Below the pieces are notes generated by a model that was not told the origin of the DNA, did not search any database, and saw only the letters and a list, made by a program, of their open reading frames with translations. This document shows, in pieces, positions 52,718 through 62,401 of a stretch of DNA of 64,000 bases. Each line of letters opens with the position of its first letter. The first letter of the stretch is position 1. This stretch comes from Microbacterium nymphoidis (GTDB lineage: Bacteria; Actinomycetota; Actinomycetes; Actinomycetales; Microbacteriaceae): assembly GCF_021044885.1 (NCBI RefSeq), contig NZ_JAJNOD010000002.1, positions 310,001 to 374,000 on the forward strand, read 5' to 3'. The translations under genes and the position numbers were made by a program.

Positions 52718-53896
52718 TCAGCGTGCGGCCCCCGCGCGACGCTTGTTCCAGACGTCGAAGGCCACGGCGATGAGGAGAACGAGGCCCTTCACCACCTGCT
52801 GCGTCGCCTGGTCCAGACCCATCAGCTGCATGCCGTTGCTCATCACGGCCATGATGAGGCCACCGATGATCGCGCCGCCCACGCGGCCGACACCGCCGGT
52901 GACCGCCGCGCCGCCGATGAAGCAGGCCGCGATGGCGTCCAGCTCGAACATGTTCCCCGCGCCGGGCTGAGCGCCGTTGGTGCGAGCGGAGAACACGATG
53001 CCGGCGATGCTGGCGAGCAGGCCCATGTTGACGAAGATCCAGAAGTTGACCTTCTTCACCTTCACACCGCTGAGCAGGGCTGCGTTGAGGTTGCCGCCGA
53101 TGGCGTAGACATGACGGCCGAACACCGTCTTCTGCGTGATGATCGAGTACACGATGATCAGCACGGCGAGGATGATCAGCACGAACGGGAGTCCACGGCT
53201 GCTGGCCAGCTGGAAGCCGAACCACATCACCACGGCGGCCACCGCGACGAGTTTCAGGATGAACCACGGCAGGCCCTCGACGCTCTGCTGGTAGGCGATC
53301 TTGCCGCGACGGGCGCGGATCTGCGAGACCACGTAGCCCACCACGCCGATCCCGAAGATCACCAGCGTAAAGGTGTCGACCCCGTAGCCGCCCAGGAGAC
53401 CGTTGAAGAAGCCATTGGCGATCTGGTAGTACTCGCCGCCGAAGGGCGACAGCGACACGTTGTTGAGCACCAGGAAGGTGAGGCCGCGGAACAGCAACAT
53501 GCCGGCGAGCGTCACGATGAAGGCGGGAATGCCCACATACGCCACCCAGAAGCCTTGCCAGGCGCCCACCACGATGCCGACGGCCAGGGCGGCGAGCACG
53601 CCGACCCACCACGGCTGCTGACCCTTGATCACGATCACGGCGGCCACCGCTCCGGTGAGCGCCACCACCGATCCCACCGAGAGGTCGATGTGGCCGGCGA
53701 TGATGACGATCACCATGCCGATGGCGAGGATCAGGATGTAGGAGTACTGCAGGACGATGTTGGTGAGGTTGCCCGGCGAGAGGAAGGTCGGGTTCAGGAT
53801 CGCGAAGAAGATCACGATCGCCACGAACGCGACGACGATGCCGCTCTGGCGGAGGTTCCGCGTCACGAGGCTCGCGAGGTTGTTGACGGCGGTCAT
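52718..53896 (-). CDS. Multiple-sugar ABC transporter permease (GguB/XylH type)
   Basis: The 392-residue protein has about ten hydrophobic segments and the CUT2 permease signatures [31 protein letters not shown] and [14 protein letters not shown]. It forms the channel for monosaccharides bound by the ChvE-like protein. The ATG overlaps the ATPase stop (ATGA). Length and segment order fit GguB/MmsB rather than RbsC, which is shorter. Confidence 0.9.
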   Translation of the reverse strand: MTAVNNLASLVTRNLRQSGIVVAFVAIVIFFAILNPTFLSPGNLTNIVLQYSYILILAIGMVIVIIAGHIDLSVGSVVALTGAVAAVIVIKGQQPWWVGVLAALAVGIVVGAWQGFWVAYVGIPAFIVTLAGMLLFRGLTFLVLNNVSLSPFGGEYYQIANGFFNGLLGGYGVDTFTLVIFGIGVVGYVVSQIRARRGKIAYQQSVEGLPWFILKLVAVAAVVMWFGFQLASSRGLPFVLIILAVLIIVYSIITQKTVFGRHVYAIGGNLNAALLSGVKVKKVNFWIFVNMGLLASIAGIVFSARTNGAQPGAGNMFELDAIAACFIGGAAVTGGVGRVGGAIIGGLIMAVMSNGMQLMGLDQATQQVVKGLVLLIAVAFDVWNKRRAGAAR

Positions 53897-55434
53897 CGCT
53901 CGTTGGTCCTTTCGAGGGTCATCAGGGTCATGAGGTTCTCCTGGTCGGCGTCCGCGATGGGAACATCACCGGTGATGCGCCCGAACGCCAGGGTATAGAT
54001 GCGGTCGCAGATGCCGAGCAGCTCGGGAAGCTCCGAGGAGATCACGAGCACACCTTTTCCTGCGGCCACGAGCCTGTTGATGATCGTATAGATCTCATAC
54101 TTCGCGCCGACGTCGATTCCGCGCGTGGGTTCGTCGAGGATCAGCACATCGGGCTCCGTCTGGATCCACTTGCTCAGCACCACCTTCTGCTGGTTGCCGC
54201 CGGAGAGGTTCCCGACGGTGGCCAGCACGGTGGGCGTCTTGATGTTCATGTCCGCCCGGTAGCGCTCCGCGACGGCCAGCTCCTCGTTGCCCTCGATCCA
54301 GCCACCGCGGGAGATACGCCCGAGGGATGCGGCCGAGATGTTGTGGCGGATGTCGTCGATGAGGTTCAGGCCGAAGTGCTTGCGGTCCTCGGTGGCGTAC
54401 GCGATGCCTGCCGCGATCGCCTTCGACGGAGTGGAGGTGTCCACCTCGCGCCCTCGCACGAACACCTTGCCGGTGGCGCCGCGGCCATAGGTCTGGCCGA
54501 ACACGCTCATGGCGAGTTCCGTGCGCCCCGCGCCCATGAGGCCGGCGATGCCGACCACCTCGCCGGCGCGCACGGTGAGGTTCGCGCCCTCGACCACGAC
54601 GCGGCCGGGCTGGGTGGGGTGGTTCACCGACCAGTCCTCGATGCGGAACACCTCGTCGCCGATGTCGGGGGTGCGCTCCGGGTAGCGGTGCTCGAGATCG
54701 CGTCCCACCATGCCGCGGATGATCCGCTCCTGGGTGGAGGCGGGGTCGTGCATGTCGAGGGTCTCGATCGTGCGACCGTCCCGGATGATCGTGGTGCTGT
54801 CCGCGATCGCAGCGATCTCGTTCAGCTTGTGCGAGATGATGATCGAGGTCATGCCGTCTTCGCGGAGCCGGCGCAGCAGATCGAGCAGCTGAGCGGAGTC
54901 GGTGTCGTTGAGGGCAGCCGTCGGCTCGTCGAGGATCAGCAGGCGCACGTTCTTGGACAGCGCCTTGGCGATCTCCACGAGCTGCTGCTTGCCCACACCG
55001 AGCTGGCCCACCGGGGTGGTCGGGTTCTCGTCCAGACCGACCTGGGCCAGCAGCTTCGCGGCCTCGGCGTTGGTGCGATCCCAGTCGATGAGCCGTCCCC
55101 GGCCGCGTCGCTCGTTGCCGAGGAAGATGTTCTCCGCGACGCTGAGGTAGGGCACCAGGGCGAGCTCCTGGTGGATGATGACGATGCCGACGTGCTCGGA
55201 GTCGTTGATCGACGAGAAGCGCGCCTCCTCGCCTTCGTAGACGATCTCGCCCTCGTAGGTGCCGTGCGGGTAGACCCCGGAGAGCACCTTCATGAGGGTC
55301 GACTTGCCGGCGCCGTTCTCGCCGCAGATCGCGTGGATCTCTCCCGTCGCGACTTCGAGATCGACGCCCTGGAGCGCCTTCACGCCGGGGAACGTCTTGG
55401 TGATGTCGCGCATCTGCAGGATGGGTGCGTTCAT
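53893..55434 (-). CDS. Multiple-sugar ABC transporter ATPase, two ABC domains (GguA type)
   Basis: The 513-residue protein holds two ABC domains. The first has [24 protein letters not shown] and [11 protein letters not shown] (residues about 35-170); the second has GLMGAGRTE in place of a full Walker [15 protein letters not shown] and [12 protein letters not shown] (about 290-450). This unequal pair is the standard CUT2 ATPase. I use the ATG at 55434, which has AAAGGAGG ahead; a possible start 18 bases upstream would lie inside that ribosome-binding site. The permease gene overlaps its stop. An intercistronic hairpin separates it from the binding-protein gene upstream. Confidence 0.92.
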   Translation of the reverse strand: MNAPILQMRDITKTFPGVKALQGVDLEVATGEIHAICGENGAGKSTLMKVLSGVYPHGTYEGEIVYEGEEARFSSINDSEHVGIVIIHQELALVPYLSVAENIFLGNERRGRGRLIDWDRTNAEAAKLLAQVGLDENPTTPVGQLGVGKQQLVEIAKALSKNVRLLILDEPTAALNDTDSAQLLDLLRRLREDGMTSIIISHKLNEIAAIADSTTIIRDGRTIETLDMHDPASTQERIIRGMVGRDLEHRYPERTPDIGDEVFRIEDWSVNHPTQPGRVVVEGANLTVRAGEVVGIAGLMGAGRTELAMSVFGQTYGRGATGKVFVRGREVDTSTPSKAIAAGIAYATEDRKHFGLNLIDDIRHNISAASLGRISRGGWIEGNEELAVAERYRADMNIKTPTVLATVGNLSGGNQQKVVLSKWIQTEPDVLILDEPTRGIDVGAKYEIYTIINRLVAAGKGVLVISSELPELLGICDRIYTLAFGRITGDVPIADADQENLMTLMTLERTNER

Positions 55435-55475
55435 GCCGGTTCCTCCTTTCACCTGTGCGGATGCAATCGCCTGAG

Positions 55476-55507
55476 CGGGGGTGCGCCGCGCGTGCGACGC
55501 ACCCCCG
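55476..55507 (-). terminator. Intercistronic hairpin between binding-protein and ATPase genes
   Basis: CGGGGGTGCG (55476-55485) pairs exactly with CGCACCCCCG (55498-55507) in the 85-base gap. It may stabilise the upstream message or cause partial termination, so that the binding protein is made in excess over the transporter, as in many sugar operons. Confidence 0.6.
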
Positions 55508-55519
55508 TCGGTGGCGTGC

Positions 55520-56698
55520 TTACTCCGCGACGCCCTTGTCGACCTCGTCCTGGGTCCAGTACCCGGAATCGACCAGCAGCTTCTGGATGTTGTCCTTGTA
55601 GACCACGTCCGACTGCAGCAGGTAGCTCGGGACCACCTTGACGCCGTTGTCGTACGTCTTGGTGTCGTTGGCTTCGGGGTCCTTGCCGGCGAGGATGTCC
55701 TCGGCGACCACCACGGACTGCTCCGCGAGCTTGCGGGTGTCCTTGAAGATCGTCGCGAACTGGACGTCCTTGTTGATCAGGCTGACCGAGGCGATCTCGG
55801 CGTCCTGACCGGAGACGATCGGCAGGCCGTCGGCCACCGTCGGGCCCATCCCGACGCCCTGGAGCGCCGTGATGATGCCGCGCGAGATGCCGTCGTAGGG
55901 TGACAGCACGCCGTCGAGCTTGGTGCCGTTGCTGTACGTGGAGGTGAGCAGGTCCTCCATGCGCTTCTGCGCCGTCTCCTGCTGCCAGCGCAGCGTCGCC
56001 GCCTGCTCGATCTTGGTCTGACCCGACGGGACCTTGATGGTGCCCTTGTCGATGTACGGCTGCAGGGTGTCGATGGCGCCCTGCCAGAAGAAGTGGGCGT
56101 TGTTGTCGTCCAGCGAGCCGGCGAACAGTTCGATGTTGAACGGCCCGGTGGCGGTGCCCTCGGAGCCGTCCTCCTTGAGCAGGCCGAGGCCCACGAGCAG
56201 CGACGTCGCCTGCTGGACACCCACCTTGTAGTTGTCGAACGTGACGTAGAAGTCGACGTTCTCGTTGTCGCGGATGAGGCGGTCGTAGGAGACCACCGGG
56301 ATGTTGGCTGCGGCCGCGGCGTCGAGCTGCGTGGACAGCGCGGTTCCGTCGATGGCGGCGATGATCAGGATGTCGGCACCCTTGGTGATCATCTGGTCGA
56401 TCTGCTGACCCTGCGTGGGGATGTCATCGCCCGCGTACTGCAGCTCCACCTGGTAGCCGGCGTCCTCCAGTCCCTTCTTCACGGCATCGCCGTCGGCGAT
56501 CCAGCGCTCCGAGGTCTGCGTGGGCATCGAGACGCCGACGAGGACGTCGCCCTTGTCCGCCGCGCCGCCGGTGGCGCCCGAGGTCGCGTCGCCGCCGGCA
56601 CCGGCACCTGCGCCGCCGCCCGCACCGCCTCCGCCACAACCGGCGAGGGTGAGCATCGCCGCGAGGCCGAATGCGGCCACTGCGTACTTCTTCTTCAT
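55520..56698 (-). CDS. Multiple-sugar-binding lipoprotein (ChvE-like)
   Basis: The 392-residue protein has a lipobox LAGC with Cys21, then a Gly/Ala-rich linker and a periplasmic-binding-protein type I fold: [38 protein letters not shown] and the hinge [15 protein letters not shown]. This is the ChvE/GguA-associated group that binds several aldoses (galactose, arabinose, glucose, xylose). The ATG at 56698 has AAAGGAG nine bases upstream. It is the first gene of the five-gene operon that ends at 50735. A strong inverted repeat lies 46-72 bases upstream. Confidence 0.9.
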   Translation of the reverse strand: MKKKYAVAAFGLAAMLTLAGCGGGGAGGGAGAGAGGDATSGATGGAADKGDVLVGVSMPTQTSERWIADGDAVKKGLEDAGYQVELQYAGDDIPTQGQQIDQMITKGADILIIAAIDGTALSTQLDAAAAANIPVVSYDRLIRDNENVDFYVTFDNYKVGVQQATSLLVGLGLLKEDGSEGTATGPFNIELFAGSLDDNNAHFFWQGAIDTLQPYIDKGTIKVPSGQTKIEQAATLRWQQETAQKRMEDLLTSTYSNGTKLDGVLSPYDGISRGIITALQGVGMGPTVADGLPIVSGQDAEIASVSLINKDVQFATIFKDTRKLAEQSVVVAEDILAGKDPEANDTKTYDNGVKVVPSYLLQSDVVYKDNIQKLLVDSGYWTQDEVDKGVAE

Positions 56699-56743
56699 TC
56701 TCTGAGCTCCTTTGCTGTGAACGTCACGCCGGTCGGCGTCCTC

Positions 56744-56770
56744 CGATGAAGACTCGAAGGGTCTTCATCG
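56744..56770. promoter_or_regulatory. Candidate ROK operator upstream of the sugar operon
   Basis: CGATGAAGAC (56744-56753) and GTCTTCATCG (56761-56770) are perfect inverted repeats around seven bases. A second, weaker inverted repeat TTTCGT/ACGAAA (56822-56827 and 56840-56845) lies further upstream. The operon encodes its own ROK regulator, which is the likely binder; that is inference. Confidence 0.55.
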
Positions 56771-56843
56771 ACGGTGAATACTCTGTTGGGTTCGAGACTC
56801 GAAGTCAAGTCGTCGATATCGTTTCGTGACTCAAACTCAACGA

Positions 56844-56916
56844 AATCCGTTTCATAGCGCGCAAATGGCTCCAATCCACGGGGGATTGGAGCCATTTGCG
56901 CGCTATGAAACGGATT
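56844..56916. terminator. 34-bp perfect hairpin at the end of the aminotransferase gene
   Basis: The arms 56844-56877 and 56883-56916 are exact complements across ACGGG. The right arm overlaps the stop codon of the minus-strand aminotransferase gene. The inner 19 bases (GCGCAAATGGCTCCAATCC) match the hairpin at 50671-50733 except at two positions, each compensated on the other arm. Its outer end lies in the regulatory gap of the sugar operon. Confidence 0.85.
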
Positions 56917-58117
56917 AGGAGCGGAACAGCTCCTGCAGGCGGTGAACGCCCTCGAGAAGTGCGTCATCGCCCAGGGCGTACGAGAGACGCAGATAGCCGG
57001 ACGGACCGAACGCCTCGCCGGGAACCACGGCCACCTCGACCTCGTCGAGGATGAGGTCTGCGAGCTCGAGGCTGGTGGTGGGCGTCTTGCCGCGCCAGGT
57101 GCGGCCGAGCAGGCCCGTCACGTCCGGGTACACGTAGAACGCGCCCTGCGGGGTCGGCACGGTCATGCCGTCGATCTTCGACAGCTCCGACACGATCAGC
57201 TGACGCCGGCGGTCGAACGCCAGACGGAACTGCTCCGCCTCGTCCTGCGGGCCGGTGAGGGCCGTGGCCGCCGCGATCTGGGCGATGTTGTTGACGTTGC
57301 TGGACAGGTGCGACTGCAGGTTGCCCGCCACCTTGATCGCGTCGGCGGGGCCGACCATCCAGCCCACGCGCCAACCGGTCATCGCATAGGTCTTGGCGAC
57401 GCCGTTGACGAGGATGGTCTGGCCGGCGAGCTCGGGCACGGCCTCGACGATCGAGAGAGCCTTCACGCCATCATAGGTGAGGTTCTGGTAGATCTCGTCG
57501 GAGATGACCCAGATCCCGTGCTCCAGCGCCCACTGTCCGATGGCGCGGGTCTCCTCCGGCGTGTAGACGGCACCGGTGGGGTTGGAGGGGGAGACGAACA
57601 CCAGCACGGTGGTCTTGTCGGTGCGAGCGGCCTCCAGCTGCTCCACCGTGACCTTGTACTCCTGGTCGGAGCCGGCGAACACCTCGACGGGGACGCCGTC
57701 GGCCAGCTGAATGGCCTCGGGGTAGGTGGTCCAGTACGGGGCGGGAAGCAGCACCTCATCGCCGGGGTTCACCACGGCCTGGAACGCCTGGTACACCGAC
57801 TGCTTGCCGCCGTTGGTGACGATCACCTGGCTCGGTGCCACCTCCAGGCCGGAGTCGCGCAGTGTCTTCGCGGCGATCGCCTCGCGCAGCACCGGCAGAC
57901 CCGCGGCAGGGGTGTAGCGGAAGTTCTTGGGGTCCTTCAGCGCCTCCGTGGCGGCGTCCACGACGAACTGCGGGGTGGCGAAATCGGGCTCGCCCGCGGC
58001 GTAGGAGATCACCGGACGGCCCGCCGCCTGCAGCGACTTGGCCTTGGCATCGACCTTGAGGGTCGCAGACTCGGCGATGGCGGAAAGTTTGCGGGAGAGG
58101 GGAGCGCGCTCAGTCAC
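56915..58117 (-). CDS. PLP-dependent aminotransferase (aspartate aminotransferase type)
   Basis: The 400-residue protein is a class I aminotransferase. [14 protein letters not shown] is the N-terminal substrate segment, [13 protein letters not shown] the Asn/PLP loop, [11 protein letters not shown] the Asp-x-x-Tyr pair, [16 protein letters not shown] carries the PLP lysine Lys242, and YLRLSYAL the Arg that holds the substrate carboxylate. It interconverts aspartate/glutamate and their keto acids, or acts on a related pair. The start is GTG at 58117; a longer open frame adds no conserved residues. GCTCGGGGT precedes it as a weak ribosome-binding site. Confidence 0.92.
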   Translation of the reverse strand: MTERAPLSRKLSAIAESATLKVDAKAKSLQAAGRPVISYAAGEPDFATPQFVVDAATEALKDPKNFRYTPAAGLPVLREAIAAKTLRDSGLEVAPSQVIVTNGGKQSVYQAFQAVVNPGDEVLLPAPYWTTYPEAIQLADGVPVEVFAGSDQEYKVTVEQLEAARTDKTTVLVFVSPSNPTGAVYTPEETRAIGQWALEHGIWVISDEIYQNLTYDGVKALSIVEAVPELAGQTILVNGVAKTYAMTGWRVGWMVGPADAIKVAGNLQSHLSSNVNNIAQIAAATALTGPQDEAEQFRLAFDRRRQLIVSELSKIDGMTVPTPQGAFYVYPDVTGLLGRTWRGKTPTTSLELADLILDEVEVAVVPGEAFGPSGYLRLSYALGDDALLEGVHRLQELFRS

Positions 58118-58255
58118 ACCCCGAGCGTACCGCGCAGCGCGATTTCCGTCGTGTTGTTCGTCACAGACCACGGCGAGAATGCCGGCTGCGGGCGAGGATC
58201 GACGCATTGCGCCGGCTCTCGCCCGCGGGGGAAGGCCTCGCGGAACTGATCCGGA

Positions 58256-59017
58256 TCAGGCGTGCAGATCCGGCGACACCACGGGCGCCGCAGGCCGGGC
58301 GTCCCGGTGCACCTCGGGCAGCGAGTTCTCCAGGACGTCGGCTTCCAGCTGCGTCTTGGTGGCCTCGGCCTCCGCCACGCGCATGCGGGCATCCGCCGTG
58401 ATCTGCATCCGGTCGATCCACGCCAGCGCGAGGGCCGAGAAGATGAAGGCGATGTGGATGATGACCTGCCACATCGCGCCCTCCCAGGTGATCTCGTTGC
58501 CGTGACCGCCGTCGGCGAGGCCGGGTGCGACGCCGTCCTTCATGTTCGAGACCTCGATGAAGGTCTTCAGCAGGTGGATCGAGGAGATCCCGATGATCGC
58601 CATGGCCAGCTTGACCTTCAGCACGTTCGCGTTGACGTGGCTGAGCCACTCCGGCTGGTCGGGGTGCTGTTCCAGGTTGATCTTGGAGACGAAGGTCTCG
58701 TAGCCTCCGACGATCACCATGATCAGGAGGTTGGCGATCATGGCCACGTCGATCAGTCCCAGCACCGCGAGCATGATGGTGGACTCGTTGGGGTGATGGC
58801 CGCTGACCATCGGCGTGATGACGTCGTCACCGATCAGGCCGATGAGGTCGTAGATGAAGACGACCACATACACCAGCTGCGCGACGATGAGCCCCACGTA
58901 GATCGGGGCTTGCAGCCACCGGCTGGCGAAAATGAAGGCGCCGAGCGCTCGTGCGCTGGGCCGATCGTTGTAGGTCGTCGTGCCGTGAGCGGAGTTCGCG
59001 GACTTCTGGGCGGCCAC
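58256..59017 (-). CDS. YqhA-family (UPF0114) membrane protein
   Basis: The 253-residue protein has three or four membrane segments: APIYVGLIVAQLVYVVVFIY, AVLGLIDVAMIANLLIMVIV, VKLAMAIIGISSIHLLKTF and WQVIIHIAFIFSALALAWID. GGYETFV and the ISSIHLLKTF segment are typical of the YqhA family, whose function is unknown. The start is GTG with GGGGGAA ahead. The C-terminal 40 residues are charged and likely cytoplasmic (AEAEATKTQLEADV). It stands 138 bases upstream of the aminotransferase gene on the same strand. Confidence 0.82.
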   Translation of the reverse strand: MAAQKSANSAHGTTTYNDRPSARALGAFIFASRWLQAPIYVGLIVAQLVYVVVFIYDLIGLIGDDVITPMVSGHHPNESTIMLAVLGLIDVAMIANLLIMVIVGGYETFVSKINLEQHPDQPEWLSHVNANVLKVKLAMAIIGISSIHLLKTFIEVSNMKDGVAPGLADGGHGNEITWEGAMWQVIIHIAFIFSALALAWIDRMQITADARMRVAEAEATKTQLEADVLENSLPEVHRDARPAAPVVSPDLHA

Positions 59018-59052
59018 AGGTTCCCCCTGGATCTCGTTCGTTTCGGGACGAT

Positions 59053-59763
59053 TCAGGATACGGGGTGCGGATGACCGGCGGCCGGAAGGACCGCATTCCA
59101 GCGCAGCCGGGGTGATTCTGCCGACAGGTCGCTGCGGATCCGTTCCGGGGGAGTACTCATCGGGAAGGTCGTGATGAGCCGCCCCGCCACGCTGTATGCC
59201 ACCGCGGAGATCCCGGCGTTGTGCAGGATGCCGATTCGCGATGCCACGGTGCTTTCCGATGCGGGAACGTCGATGTCCAGGTGTGGTGCGTCATCGCTCA
59301 GGGCGCTGGCCATCAGCCGTGCGGCTCGTGCCAGCAGCGTCGACCCGGGCCGCCACGGGGTGAGGGCGTCGCCGGGGAGCCCGGCGGCGCGTGCGAGTTC
59401 GGAGGACAGCCACCTCTCGCGCTTGAGTCCGTACGGGGTCCGGGCGCGCGAGAGCAGATATCCGTAGCAGTGCAGGAGTCCGGCGTTGCCCACCGGCCAG
59501 GTGGCGCTGATCCCCGCGCGGCGATGCAGCGCGGCGAACAGCTCAGTGCCGATCACCGGCTCTCCGGTGTTCTCATCGATGACCGTTGACCATCCCCAGG
59601 CCGCGAACGCGCGCGCGTCCCGGTCTGAAGTGATCGATGCATCGAGCCAGCGGAGGGACGTGATGGCACGGTCGGGATCGGTGGACGCGATGACCGCCGC
59701 CTCGTCCAGGCGATGGACGTGAGTGTCGTGAGGGTCGCTGTCGGTCGGGAGATCGGAGCGCAT
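59053..59763 (-). CDS. Hypothetical protein, 236 residues
   Basis: I do not recognise this protein by motif. It has no signal peptide and no membrane segment. Segments such as GNAGLLHCYGYLLSRARTPYGLKRERW suggest a helical bundle, and the C-terminal part (RIGILHNAGISAVAYSVAGRLITTFP) an alpha/beta region. Codon use is like that of the neighbours. It starts with ATG at 59763, 35 bases upstream of the YqhA gene, and may share its transcript. It diverges from the HAD/phosphonate operon. Confidence 0.65.
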   Translation of the reverse strand: MRSDLPTDSDPHDTHVHRLDEAAVIASTDPDRAITSLRWLDASITSDRDARAFAAWGWSTVIDENTGEPVIGTELFAALHRRAGISATWPVGNAGLLHCYGYLLSRARTPYGLKRERWLSSELARAAGLPGDALTPWRPGSTLLARAARLMASALSDDAPHLDIDVPASESTVASRIGILHNAGISAVAYSVAGRLITTFPMSTPPERIRSDLSAESPRLRWNAVLPAAGHPHPVS

Positions 59764-59826
59764 GAGCCCACTCTAGGACGCCTGTTTCCGGCGCCCGGTC
59801 GGGTGTTCACGCGTCGTTCATGAAGA

Positions 59827-59876
59827 ATGGTCGAAATGTCCACCATTTGCGTGCATCATGGACGCAACGTCCACCA
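59827..59876 (+). promoter_or_regulatory. Paired direct-repeat operator ahead of the HAD/phn operon
   Basis: A 19-base element occurs twice, 31 bases apart (59827-59845 and 59858-59876): ATGG-TCGAAAT-GTCCACCA and ATGG-ACGCAAC-GTCCACCA, 16 of 19 identical. The second contains the palindrome TGGACG-CAA-CGTCCA. The spacing of about three helical turns suggests two dimers on one face of the DNA. PhnF (GntR/UTRA) regulators bind paired TGG...CCA sites of similar spacing in mycobacteria; the protein acting here is unknown. Confidence 0.55.
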
Positions 59877-59885
59877 GGAGGATTC

Positions 59886-60563
59886 GTGACCAACCGACCA
59901 GCAGTGATCTTCGACTTCGACGGTACCGTCGCACTCGGCGACGGGCCGCTGCGGGCCTATGCCCGTGCGGTCGAGGAACTCGGCGGCGTGACCGGGATCG
60001 AACAGGCGCTCGCGGTGCCCTCGCCCGATCTGCTGGACGGATACGACGTGATCCGCGCGGCGGCAGAGGACCGCGGCGTCACCGCCGACGTGCTGAGCGC
60101 CGCCTATTTCGCCAGCCGCGCCGTGCTCGGCACGCCGGAGGCCACGATCACCGCTCCCGCGGGTCTTGCCGAGTTCCTCCGGGCGGCAGGGGAGGCAGGC
60201 GCGTTGCGCATCCTCGCCACCAATGCGCCGGACGTGCGCATCGCCGAAGCGTTGGACGCACTGGGTATCGCGGGCGGTTTCGATCGCGTCGTCACCAGCG
60301 TCGGCAAGCCCGCAGGGCTGGAGGCCCTGCTCGATGACCTCGCTACGGAAGGCGTCACCGATGTGCTGAGCATCGGAGACATCTGGCGCAACGACCTCGC
60401 CCCGGTGCACCGCCGGGGTGGCCGCACCGCACTGGTCGGCGAGTTCGCGGACGAGTCCGCCACTCCCGATCACCGTGCACCGACTCTGCCCGAGCTGTGG
60501 GAAGACCTGCACTCGTGGCTTTCCACCTCCACTTCCCACTCTTCAGCCACCTCTGCACTCTGA
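59886..60563 (+). CDS. HAD-family phosphatase ahead of the phn transporter
   Basis: The 225-residue protein has HAD motifs IFDFDGTVALGDG (catalytic Asp pair near residues 10-12), LATNAPD (II), GKPAG (III) and LSIGDIWRND (IV). It is a cytoplasmic phosphatase or phosphonatase-like enzyme. The start is GTG with AGGAGG four bases ahead. The gap to the binding-protein gene is 17 bases, so it is the first gene of the transport operon. It probably releases phosphate from the imported organophosphorus compound; the substrate is open. Confidence 0.83.
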   Translation: MTNRPAVIFDFDGTVALGDGPLRAYARAVEELGGVTGIEQALAVPSPDLLDGYDVIRAAAEDRGVTADVLSAAYFASRAVLGTPEATITAPAGLAEFLRAAGEAGALRILATNAPDVRIAEALDALGIAGGFDRVVTSVGKPAGLEALLDDLATEGVTDVLSIGDIWRNDLAPVHRRGGRTALVGEFADESATPDHRAPTLPELWEDLHSWLSTSTSHSSATSAL

Positions 60564-60580
60564 GCCCCACACGAAAGCGA

Positions 60581-61576
60581 ATGCACATGCGCACCTCCCT
60601 CATCCGCGCTGCCGGCCTCGGCGCCGCAGCCTTCATCGCCCTCGGCCTGGCCGGCTGCGCCTCCGGTGACTCCGGATCCGCCGGCGGCGACGCGACCGGC
60701 GCCGCCGCCTCCGACCCCACCTCGCTCACCCTTGCGCTGGTGCCCTCGCAGGACCAGTCGGGTCTTGTCGAGACGGCAGCTCCGCTCACCGACGCGCTGA
60801 CCGAGGCGCTGGGGATCCCGGTGACCGGCGTGGTCTCCAAGGACTACCAGGCAGCCGTCGAGGCGATGGGCGCAGGCCAGGCTCAGATCGGGTTCCTGCC
60901 GTCGCTGCAGTTGTGGCAGGCCTCGGACATGTACGGCGCTCACACCGTGCTGCAGACCGAGCGCAACGGCAACATCACCTACCCGGCGCAGTTCATGACG
61001 AACAACCCCGACAAGTACTGTGCGGACAAGCCGGTCGAGCGTGACGGCAAGTTGTTCTGCAACGGCGCCGACGCGCTGAAGGGTCCGGCGGGACTCGACG
61101 CCATCGCGAAGATCGCCGGCTCCAAGGTGGCCCTGCTCGGTCCGGGCTCGCCCGCCGGCTACATTTACCCGATGCTCGCGCTGAAGGAGGCCGGGCTGGA
61201 CATCGACAAGGACTTCGAGAAGCTGCCGGTCACCGCTAACGACGCCAGCGTGCTGGCCGTCTACAACGGCGACGCCGAGGTCGGCTTCAGCTTCTGGGAT
61301 GCGCGTGACATCGTGAAGAAGGACACCCCTGACGTCGGTCAGAAGGTCGTCGTCTTCGCGCTCAGCGAGGAGATCCCCAACGACGGCGTCGCACTGACCG
61401 ACGACCTCTCGCCCGAGCTGCGCGACAAGATCACCAAGGCCCTCGAGGACTTCTCCAACACCGAGGCCGGCTCCGAGGCGCTGCAGAGCATCTACTCCAT
61501 CACCAAGCTGGCCCCGGCCGACCCGTCCTCCCTGGACGTGGTGGCCAAGGCCGCGAAGGAACTGGGGCTGCAGTAA
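60581..61576 (+). CDS. phnD: Phosphonate/phosphite-type ABC transporter binding lipoprotein
   Basis: The 331-residue protein has a lipoprotein signal with LAGC (Cys26; Cys24 if the second ATG at 60587 is used) and a PhnD-type binding fold: LALVPSQDQSGLVETAAPLTDALTEALG, GFLPSLQLWQASD and GSPAGYIYPMLALKEAG. The segment after GNITYPAQFMTNNPDKYC has two cysteines that may form a disulfide (CADKPVERDGKLFC). It would capture a phosphonate, phosphite or phosphate ester outside the membrane. The ribosome-binding site is weak, so translation may depend on the upstream HAD gene 17 bases away. Confidence 0.85.
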   Translation: MHMRTSLIRAAGLGAAAFIALGLAGCASGDSGSAGGDATGAAASDPTSLTLALVPSQDQSGLVETAAPLTDALTEALGIPVTGVVSKDYQAAVEAMGAGQAQIGFLPSLQLWQASDMYGAHTVLQTERNGNITYPAQFMTNNPDKYCADKPVERDGKLFCNGADALKGPAGLDAIAKIAGSKVALLGPGSPAGYIYPMLALKEAGLDIDKDFEKLPVTANDASVLAVYNGDAEVGFSFWDARDIVKKDTPDVGQKVVVFALSEEIPNDGVALTDDLSPELRDKITKALEDFSNTEAGSEALQSIYSITKLAPADPSSLDVVAKAAKELGLQ

Positions 61577-62401
61577 GTGACCGCCACGCACAACAGCGCG
61601 GACGTCGCGGCTTCGGCCGTGGCGTCCGCGCCGTGGTCGATCTCGCTCGACCACGTCACGGTCCGCTATCCCAACGGCGTCGTCGGCCTCGACGATGTGA
61701 GCCTGGACATCGCCGCGGGCGACATGGTGGCCGTCGTCGGCCTGTCCGGCTCGGGGAAGTCCACGCTGATCCGAACGATCAACGGGCTGGTTCCGGTCAG
61801 CTCCGGGTCTCTCACCGTGGGCGGTCACCACGTCGATGGTGCCTCCGGTCGTGAGCTTCGGCGCCTGCGCGGCGACATCGGCATGGTCTTCCAGGGGTTC
61901 AACCTGGCCGGTCGCGCCAGCGTGCTGCAGAACGTGCTCGTGGGCCGGCTCGCCCACACGCCGCTCTGGCGCACCATGATCGGCGCCTATCGCGAGACGG
62001 ACAAGGAGCTCGCGTACGACGCCCTGGATCGGGTGGGGATCCTCCCCAAGCTCTACGATCGTGCCTCGGCCCTGTCGGGCGGACAGCAGCAGCGCGTCGC
62101 GATCGCGCGCGCTCTGGCGCAGCAGCCGCGCATCGTGCTCGCCGACGAACCCGTCGCGAGCCTGGACCCGCCCACCGCCCACGGCGTGATGACGGACCTG
62201 CAGGACATCAACCGCGACCTCGGGATCACGGTGCTGGTGAACCTGCACCTGCTGGATCTCGCGCGCGAGTTCGGCACCCGGATGATCGGGATGCGGGGCG
62301 GCACGGTCGTCTACGACGGTCCCGCGGCCACGGCCACCGATGCCGATTTCGAGGAGATCTACGGTCGCTCCCTCACCACCGCGGACCGGTCCGGCGCATG
62401 A
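61577..62401 (+). CDS. phnC: Phosphonate-type ABC transporter ATPase
   Basis: The 274-residue protein is a PhnC-type ATPase with GLSGSGKST (Walker A, about residues 55-63), [19 protein letters not shown] (Q-loop and the phn-specific insertion), [16 protein letters not shown] (signature) and [12 protein letters not shown] (Walker B). [12 protein letters not shown] holds the switch His. The start is GTG directly after the phnD stop. It powers the two PhnE permeases encoded next. Confidence 0.92.
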   Translation: MTATHNSADVAASAVASAPWSISLDHVTVRYPNGVVGLDDVSLDIAAGDMVAVVGLSGSGKSTLIRTINGLVPVSSGSLTVGGHHVDGASGRELRRLRGDIGMVFQGFNLAGRASVLQNVLVGRLAHTPLWRTMIGAYRETDKELAYDALDRVGILPKLYDRASALSGGQQQRVAIARALAQQPRIVLADEPVASLDPPTAHGVMTDLQDINRDLGITVLVNLHLLDLAREFGTRMIGMRGGTVVYDGPAATATDADFEEIYGRSLTTADRSGA

